Positions 27,761-34,159 of a stretch of 34,159 bases of DNA are shown here, in pieces; positions within the stretch are counted from its first letter, which is position 1, and each line of letters opens with the position of its first letter. The notes below the pieces were generated by a model. That model did not search any database, was not told where the DNA came from, and saw only the letters and a list, made by a program, of their open reading frames with translations. Origin of the DNA: Chara braunii (Eukaryota; Streptophyta; Charophyceae; Charales; Characeae). The translations under genes and the position numbers were made by a program. The DNA lies in the NCBI GenBank assembly GCA_003427395.1, contig BFEA01000798.1, forward strand, positions 231,733 to 265,891, written 5' to 3'.

Positions 27761-27935
27761 ACATTCAGAAGATTCATCACTAAAAACCTACTAGAAAAAT
27801 CCAATTGGCCTAAGAATAGTATTTGAAAATTAAGATGCCGGGGCCATTACCCGACTTCGACTCAGAGATATTGGAGCAGCTCAACAACAATCTTCATGAT
27901 TTAGAACAAATTTCAGGAACGACACAGGAGAACCC

Positions 27936-28256
27936 CCCATCACTCCACTTTACCTCACTCCGGCAAGACTGACTGCAGCGGAGCCACCATCTCTGCTGCT
28001 GCTATACCATACTCCCATCCTACCAGCTGGCCCACTCACTGGCAGGACGCGTGATAACCCACCCTCTGCTCCTACTCGCCTTATTCGCTATTTTGAGGTT
28101 CCTTGAAAAAAACTCAAGACCCCCCAAACAATCCCCTGCTCCCCACTCCAGCAAGACTTACCGCAGCCGAGCCACCATCTCTGCTGCTGCTGTGCTCTAT
28201 TCCCATCCTACCAGCTAGCCCACTCACTAGTAGGATGCGTGACACTCCACCATCTT
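27936..28256. repeat. 188-bp tandem duplication
   Basis: GCAAGACT(G/T)AC(T/C)GCAGC(G/C)GAG and CCACCATCTCTGCTGCTGCT, then ACTCCCATCCTACCAGCT-type sequence, occur at 27963 and 28151. A short frame starting ATG 27836 (MPGPLPDFDSEILEQLNNNL) leads into it and stops near 27971. It may be the start of an eroded ORF, perhaps of a retroelement. Confidence 0.75.
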
Positions 28257-28466
28257 TTTCTGAAACTGCAAACGCAGCAGTTCTGTCTTCGTTATCGAAA
28301 GGGAGGTCCCGGAAGACCAACAAGTGCAACAGTTCTGTCTTTGTCATCGAAAGGGAGGTCCTGGGTATGTTCTAATGAAGTCAGCTGACCACGGCCGGTA
28401 CCCATGGAGACTCGGAGTCCGCTCAATGCCAATCACATCCGTTCTCAACCAACCCCATCCGAACCC

Positions 28467-29177
28467 CCTTCACCCTCCCCAACTTCGTCCTAGTGAAGGG
28501 TTCGAAGGACCATATCCTCAGCATGAGCCAGACACAATCCTCATCCTGCAATCTCCTGCCCCCTCGGAGATTCCAGTTTCCGTCATCGAGAGGGTAAGCC
28601 AGCGCTGCCTGAGGCCAATCGCACCAGGATGATCCCTCATCAGCCGGTACACATCCGGCAACTAAAGCTGCCCGATGCCAATCGCATCTAATGAAAGATC
28701 CCCCAGCCGGTACCCCTCAGACGACCTGATTCAACCCTCTCTCCGTCCTCACAAAGAGTCATCTTGCGCCCTTTGCCCTCCACCTTGAACAGATCCCCCA
28801 AAACCCAACAGAACCTCCACTCACCTGTCCCCCCTTCACCTCCCTAACCTAGTAAAGAGTTCAAAAGGCCATGTCCTCAGCAAGAGCCAGACACAATCCT
28901 CATCATGCAATCTCCTGCCCTCTCGGAAATTCCAGTCTCCGTCATTGAGGGAGTGAGCCAGTACTGCCTGAGGCCAATCGCATGAGAGTAAACCGTCATC
29001 AGCCGGTACCCATCCGACAACCAAAGCTGCCCGACGCCAATCGCATCCAATGAAAGTTCCCCTAGCTGGTACCCCTCAGATAGCCCCGATGCAACCCTCT
29101 CTCCGTCCTCACAAAGAGTCATCTCGTGCCCTTGCCCTCCATCTTGGACAGATCCCCCAAAACTCAACAGAACCGCC
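28467..29177. repeat. 360-bp tandem duplication
   Basis: Two units about 360 bases apart (for example GAGCCAGACACAATCCTCAT at 28524 and 28884, CTCTCCGTCCTCACAAAGAG at 28738 and 29098). About 85-90% alike by eye. Pro-rich frames run through parts of it without a known domain. Confidence 0.85.
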
Positions 29178-29333
29178 CCATACGAATTTATGAATTTTGA
29201 AGCGAATTTTAGCCAATTATTTGAGTCCACATGCAAATTTCCCTAGGAATATACCCTCAGATGCCCTAAGTAGGACTTTCAACCAATACTACGAAATTCT
29301 CAATTGATTTATCCGTCAAGAAATCACTAATCC

Positions 29334-29548
29334 AGAAGTCCATTGAAATTCAAATGAGAATCAATGATTTTGAAAATCCATAGGAAACCCAATAAGAAAA
29401 AACAATCTGATGTCCCCCTGGACTTTTGACTCAGATTTCCAGTCCATTGAAATACAAAGGAGAATCAATGATTTTGAAAATCCATAGGAAACACAATAAG
29501 AAAAAAGAATCTGATGTCCCCCCGGACTTTTGACTCAGATTTCCAGAA
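29334..29548. repeat. ~108-bp tandem duplication
   Basis: GAGAATCAATGATTTTGAAA, ATCTGATGTCCCCC and GGACTTTTGACTCAGATTTC each occur twice, about 108 bases apart. Confidence 0.9.
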
Positions 29549-30850
29549 CCAGGGTTCAGGAAATCGTTCAGACCGTAAGTCAAAAAAATACTAATCAGAA
29601 AACTTATCGTATGAGCATCTTGGACTATGACATAGAAAGGGTACACGGATAACAAAATTATTGGATTATCATCATGATTGAAACTAACAACTCTGTAGAA
29701 GATAGGACCTATGTAGCAAAAAACACACCCATGAATAGGGATGAGAGGAACTTCCGGGAAAATCACGGGAGAACACTTCGAGCAAGGAATATTGGTCATC
29801 CCGGAAAGAACAGGATCATGCCAGACAATCAACCTAAAAAGACGAAAAAAGATGATTCGAGGATCATGCAAGAAATCTCTGGTTATTATTAGTGGGAGAT
29901 TAGTGGGAGATCACTTCAAAATCAACAAATCCTATCCCTTCTTCCTCATACCACCACTTATCTCTACTTACCTCCCACCCTTCAAACCCTACCCCTGCAC
30001 CTTTGGGGGAGGAAGGACTCCCTTTCTCCCACTGCTAGCTTCTAGGCTTGAAGCAAAACGCCAACACCAAAGGCATAAGCGGCCATTTTCGATTCCTGCA
30101 AAAGTCGAAGACAGTGTGGCACCCCCCCGCCAAACCCGCTGAAGAGTCGCCACAGAGGATTCAACACCACCATAGCTGTACGCTCACCATACCCTTACCT
30201 ACGGTTGAGGAAGAAGGAAGGATATCACCCACCACGTCATCTCTAGGCAGCATCGCACACGACAACACCCGAAATAGTAGCCCATCCAATCAAACTTTAC
30301 TATGCCGCTGCTCCCATGTCGTTTTTCATCGCCAGCGTTCATTCCCGTGCACAGCTATGCCGCGGTTCGCCCCTCAGTCCGCCACGTGGATGACCAAAAC
30401 CCATCTTTAATCCGTCAAACAGCGATGCCGTAATCCTTCCCACGACGCTCCCTCCGATCAGCTGTGCTCCCTAGCACCATGCATCGACTTCATTATTAGG
30501 CGCCATGCTCCCAATCGGTAGCCTAAGGCTAAAACAACATGTGTTAATTGCCATAGCCATTGCCATAAACCACTGCATGAGTCGCTCCCCTAATCCCGCT
30601 GTCGTCCTGTCATATCCTGTCGTTGCTCAGTTCCTTTTCAATATCGCCGACCGCAGTCGCCATACCCACCCGCTCCCGCTACCCAGCACACACGGAACTG
30701 GTGCCCGCCCAGGCACACTCATCCCCCCTATATCGAGTTTTATGACCAGGTTCATCACATATTTCCGTGACATACATAGCATCAGGGAGGCTGGAGGCGT
30801 CCCAAGTCGTACCAATGATTCAGAAGAACATTGTGTCTGATCAACGAACA
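29549..30850. other. No recognisable gene
   Basis: Open frames at 29674-29892 (basic, MIETNNSVEDRTYVAKNTPM), 29741-30142 and 30505-30840 overlap in different frames and show no known domain. They may be remains of the same eroded element as the tandem duplications upstream. Confidence 0.4.
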
Positions 30851-31024
30851 TTAAACCATCAGTAATTCCTAAAGTTGTGTCGGACTCCATTGAAGCGCCA
30901 CGATTTTAGGTGATGTACGGGCCACTACAGGAGTGCCCAGATGCATCCGACTAGAAACGTTTCTACTCCTTTTTTTTCTTACTTTTTCCACAGCCGATAG
31001 CTGGGCCAAGTATTGGTGGTCTAA
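30851..31024 (+). mobile_element. TTAA-flanked MITE, family A, older copy
   Basis: About 174 bp. Ends TTAAACCATCAGTAATTCC and TATTGGTGGTCTAA. The core CCGACTAGAAACGTTTCTACT and GCCGATAGCTGGGCCAAGTA is kept. It directly abuts a family B element on its right. Confidence 0.8.
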
Positions 31025-31170
31025 AGCACCACTGGCAGTACACCATACATCGGAGGCCGCCCATTTTATTTTATTGTTTTGACAGCGCTCCGTGCCGTGC
31101 GGCCCCTCCTTGTTTTGCTTGTGCCGAGAAAAACTTTCTGCAAGGCTGTGGCCGTGTACTGGCTGTTTAA
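31021..31170 (-). mobile_element. Family B MITE, reverse orientation
   Basis: About 150 bp. It carries the family B interior in reverse (CCCCTCCTTGTTTTGCTTGTG, CTTTCTGCAAGGCTGTGGCC) and ends GTACTGGCTGTTTAA. It sits directly against the family A copy that ends at 31024. Confidence 0.75.
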
Positions 31171-32211
31171 GCCTTCACGTACTGAACTAAATGCACAGTC
31201 ACCCCGGGCTGCAGGACTTTTTCCAAGTGACATGTGCACAGTGCACGTAATTGCGGTCACATGCATCCATGATTCTATGCGCGTTTTTAAGCATCTGCAG
31301 AATGGAAAGAGATTCATCTGTCTGTCGTGAAGTTCTGGGACAGGAACTAAAAGTGGAACGGTACAGAAAAAGAGAAGAATCTGATCAGCACGGGATCAGA
31401 TTGTTTGAAAAAGAACGGAGGGGGAGGAAAGATAAATTTTGCAATGTCAAATTGTTGTGCTGTCAGTCTTGTGTTATGGGGGAGAAAAGGGGGGGTATTC
31501 TGGGAGGAATAACAAGCCTCTTTTTTTTTTTTTTTAATTTAATGCTGCCGCTTCAGTCTAATTTGTGGGAAAGGACGCGTCTTCAGTCTGATTTGTGGGA
31601 AAGGACGCGTCTCTGCGATCAGACTCGCTATCTTTCACACTTTTACATGCATGCAAACAGGTGCGCAGCAAACTGGCGACAAGCGCCCACCCGAAACTCA
31701 GAGATATGGTAGCCAAGAACGCAGTTCAGGTACAAGTTCACTTCAATGGCTATGGGCGACACAGCGCCCACACAACTCTCTGTTCGCACACACAGGATCA
31801 CCCTGGATATCCCACACGCGATACTCTGTACACACTACACTCTACGTACAGCTATGGTGGCTATGGCCGCTTCTAACCTATCGCTATGGCTAAGCTCCTT
31901 CTCGCCCACTTCGTCTTCGGGCTCACTGCAGACCACCTCGAACAAGTCGCTGTGGCAGCGCTTCCACGTGGCTCACGCAGGAATGAATGAATGACTGGGC
32001 GCTGCCTCTTGATTTATACTTCTGTATCTCGTTGGTCTGCCCCCTTTCCCTTGCCCGTGGTGCACACAGTCCCATGCGGTACTTGCTTGACTGGCCTGGG
32101 ACTGACTAGGACCGGTACAGTAACTGCTGACTGCATGGGTTTGCACTGCCAACTTGATGCAGTCGCACTGGCGATGTACCGCCGTTGAGCTCACAACTTG
32201 CCCACTTGCCT
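31171..32211. other. No recognisable gene; short repeats
   Basis: AATTTGTGGGAAAGGACGCG occurs twice in 31560-31610 (34-base period). Several overlapping open frames in 31595-31994 give no known domain. Confidence 0.45.
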
Positions 32212-32484
32212 ATGTCTAAACGTGAGCAAGTTCGAAAGGCCACTACTGGGACCTTCCGGAAGGCCGTGGACTTGGCCTTTCGATACTGTAGCAGCTACGA
32301 CCTTGACCTTTCGGAGGAGCTACAGCTACGACTTCTAGACTTGCTAAGACTCCTACCCGACAGGTCTACAGATCGAACCCCTACTACCTGCGGACCCTAC
32401 GACAGTCTGCCAACTGCCAGTGTTACAAATACACAGGTCACGGGTTCAACTCTCGGGGTCAACACAGATACTGTACACAGGTAA
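32212..32484 (+). CDS. Unassigned ORF with a helical, charged N-terminus
   Basis: A 90-residue frame from ATG 32212 begins MSKREQVRKATTGTFRKAVD. It continues with an amphipathic, Leu-rich part (DLSEELQLRLLDLLRLLPDR) and a Thr/Ser-rich tail. The balanced codons and charged, Leu-heptad-like pattern look more protein-like than the other frames nearby. CACAG|GTAAGG at 32478-32486 could be a splice donor just before the stop, so it may be an exon. It could be part of a retroelement gag-like protein, which would be a guess. No domain identified. Confidence 0.3.
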   Translation: MSKREQVRKATTGTFRKAVDLAFRYCSSYDLDLSEELQLRLLDLLRLLPDRSTDRTPTTCGPYDSLPTASVTNTQVTGSTLGVNTDTVHR

Positions 32485-33136
32485 GGTTAAGTCTAGGGAT
32501 CGAGCCCTGGGATCTGCACTCGGTACTGCGAACAGGTGAATGCCATTTCAGTCTCAGAAGAGAACGCCAGAAAAAATATTGAGTTCAGGTGTCCCATCTA
32601 TGGCTCAGTTGGTACAGCACCAGCAAACAATGCACTCTTTTACAGTGCCGTACCCCCTGTTCACCGTTCACGGGTTCTGTGGACGGGAACCAGTCATGGA
32701 GTTCACGGAGCTGGAGTTCATGGAGTTCATGGAGAGTGGGATCGGTTTTTTTTTTTTTTGGTGGGGGGGGGGCGTTTTTTTTTATAGGAGGGTGGGGGTC
32801 ATCGGAGGGTAACCCCCCATATTTTTTTCTTTTTTTTTTTCACGAATAATATATTTTAAATTAAAAAAAAAATGCAACCAGCCCAAATAAGCATTTTTGT
32901 TTGTTATTTTGTAGGTTATTTTGATTTTTTTTATTTTGTAGGTTATTTCGATTTTTTTTATTTTGTAGGATATTTCGTGGTGCAATAAAGCACCAACCTC
33001 AACGGGGTCCGTCTCACAGAGAGAGAGAGAGAGAGAGAGAGAGGAGCAACACGTCATATCACCATAACGCAAAAATCACCACGCAGGAGTCCCGGAATCG
33101 AAGTTCATTCATTACATAAACCATCTCCAAAAACGT
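32485..33136. other. No recognisable gene; simple repeats
   Basis: GGAGTTCATGGAGTTCATGG repeats (about 32699-32735), T- and G-runs (32746-32790), three copies of TTTTGTAGG(T/A)(T/A)ATTT(C/T)G (32905-32985), and (GA) at 33018-33042. Confidence 0.7.
32588..32635 (+). mobile_element. Possible SINE head fragment
   Basis: CTATGGCTCAGTTGGTACAGCACC resembles the A-box region of the tRNA-like heads at 9455 and 20168. No matching B box follows within the normal distance. Weak evidence. Confidence 0.3.
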
Positions 33137-34159
33137 ATGCTCTCGCCCCTACGCGTTTCGTCACTTAGCATACCCAGTGACTCATCAGGAGGCTTCACTA
33201 CCTCATCAACAACTAGATCCCGATACATAAAACAGTGGCTTACTCTCCTTAAATACTCCGTCCCCATGCGCTTTTTCCTAACCTTCTCCCCGTCCTCTCT
33301 ACCTCGCCCGTACTCCCTCTATCCCATATCCTCATTCCTGCAGATAGTATACACCCTCTTCTTTCTTCGGCCCTAGCATCCGTTTTTTTACTAATGCTAC
33401 CACCAGTCATTACTTCGACCTTTACTCTCATTCACCCATCGATACTGCAGCGCCGATATCCTTCCACAATTTCCCGTATCTCGTACCCCCTCGTTACTGC
33501 CTTCTAACCTCGCGTCATCCTTTTTCTGAAAAACATCCCTACGCCCCAGTCTCTTCCTTCCCCTATCCTCCTACCCATGTCCTTTCCCTTCTTGCGATCA
33601 GTCCCTTACCTCGATCCGTTTGATACTTCGACGTGCACGGATTGCTTCTCCTTCCATTTTCGACACCTGCTCCGCGCAGTTTCCATACTTGGACGTGATC
33701 TCCCTCCCCCATTCTCGGATGTCTGTAACCAGGACCTCGCTTAGATCGCTTCGCCCTCCTCCTGCCAACCTTTCCCTCTTCTCCTCCCTCCCACCTCACT
33801 CATCATCTCCCACAAACCTCTCCACGCGGCGCTTCTGGAAGTACTAACACATTCTATTTGCCATCCTTCATCCGTCACTTATTTCATCGGTCGGGATTCC
33901 TAGCACTCTTTCACTGAACCAATTCGTCGCACACTTCGTCAGTGATCCGTTTATACACCTTTTTTCCACAGTACACCTACTAAGCTTGATATTAACCCAT
34001 CTCATGCATTCTCGCGGCTAAACCGCAACGGCAACGATAGAGTCTACAAACTCTTCGTGCTAGCTTGTGTTCCATTTTTCAGCTATTTCGAAAAACTCGG
34101 CCATCCGGTGGACACGACAAATTAAAAGAAAAAACATAACAAGACACGATCCTTCGACA
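33137..34159. other. Pyrimidine-rich end of the window, nothing recognised
   Basis: Strongly CT-rich on the + strand to about 33,840. Several overlapping short frames exist on both strands, but none has a known domain. I found no match to the last PIN exon here. Confidence 0.45.

Larger units (their letters stand above)
26879..34159 (+). other. Downstream of the last PIN exon found: intron 5 or beyond
   Basis: It begins with a good GTGAGT donor. The expected last exon (one base, then about 20 codons resembling VIFGMLIALP and a stop) was searched for by eye and not found. If the gene is intact, this intron is longer than 7.28 kb or the exon is too divergent to recognise. The stretch otherwise holds repeats and MITEs listed separately. 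Confidence 0.45.

Noticed and set aside
1-34159. CRISPR array, bacterial operon, phage or defence system
   Set aside because: No regular spacer-repeat structure, no ribosome binding sites with packed genes; introns, U6 and SINEs show nuclear eukaryotic DNA.

Overview
The window looks like eukaryotic nuclear DNA from a repeat-rich streptophyte. The one gene I can recognise is a PIN auxin efflux carrier. Its short exons are separated by introns of about 2 to 7 kb full of small transposons. The divergence of the protein from land-plant PINs, the large introns and the microsatellites suggest a charophycean alga, perhaps Chara-like. That placement is an inference from memory, not a search result.

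Bases 1 to about 13,750 hold no gene I can identify. They contain microsatellites, degenerate tandem repeats, hairpin-type MITEs and tRNA-derived SINE pieces. At 12053-12090 there is a perfect head-to-head pair of Tn5 mosaic ends. This is the Nextera mate-pair junction adapter, so it is a laboratory artefact left in the assembly. A 20-N gap lies at 12991-13010, and single Ns lie at 8628 and 24257.

The PIN gene runs on the + strand. Exon 1 is 13753-15157 (N-terminal five-helix half and most of the loop), exon 2 is 19616-20051 (rest of the loop and first C-terminal helix), exon 3 is 22445-22530, exon 4 is 24437-24594 and exon 5 is 26802-26878. All junctions have AG/GT sites and the phases fit (1, 2, 1, 0, 2). 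Together they give 720 codons plus 2 bases. The last small exon, for the final helix and stop, was not found in the remaining 7.3 kb. The gene therefore either runs out of the window or ends in an exon I could not recognise.

The introns record layered insertions. A U6 snRNA retropseudogene with poly(A) tail and target-site duplication sits inside a TTAA-flanked MITE in intron 1. A MITE with TAA duplications is nested in a larger inverted-repeat element in the same intron. A full-length tRNA-derived SINE lies in intron 2, and further MITEs lie in introns 3, 4 and 5.

From 26,885 to 34,159 I see MITE copies, three blocks of imperfect tandem duplication (27.9-29.55 kb), one unassigned ORF (32212-32484) and a pyrimidine-rich end without a recognisable gene. 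I found no CRISPR array, bacterial operon, rRNA gene or intact tRNA gene, and nothing that I would call a new multi-gene system. The most interesting items are the divergent PIN protein and the nested small-element history inside its introns.
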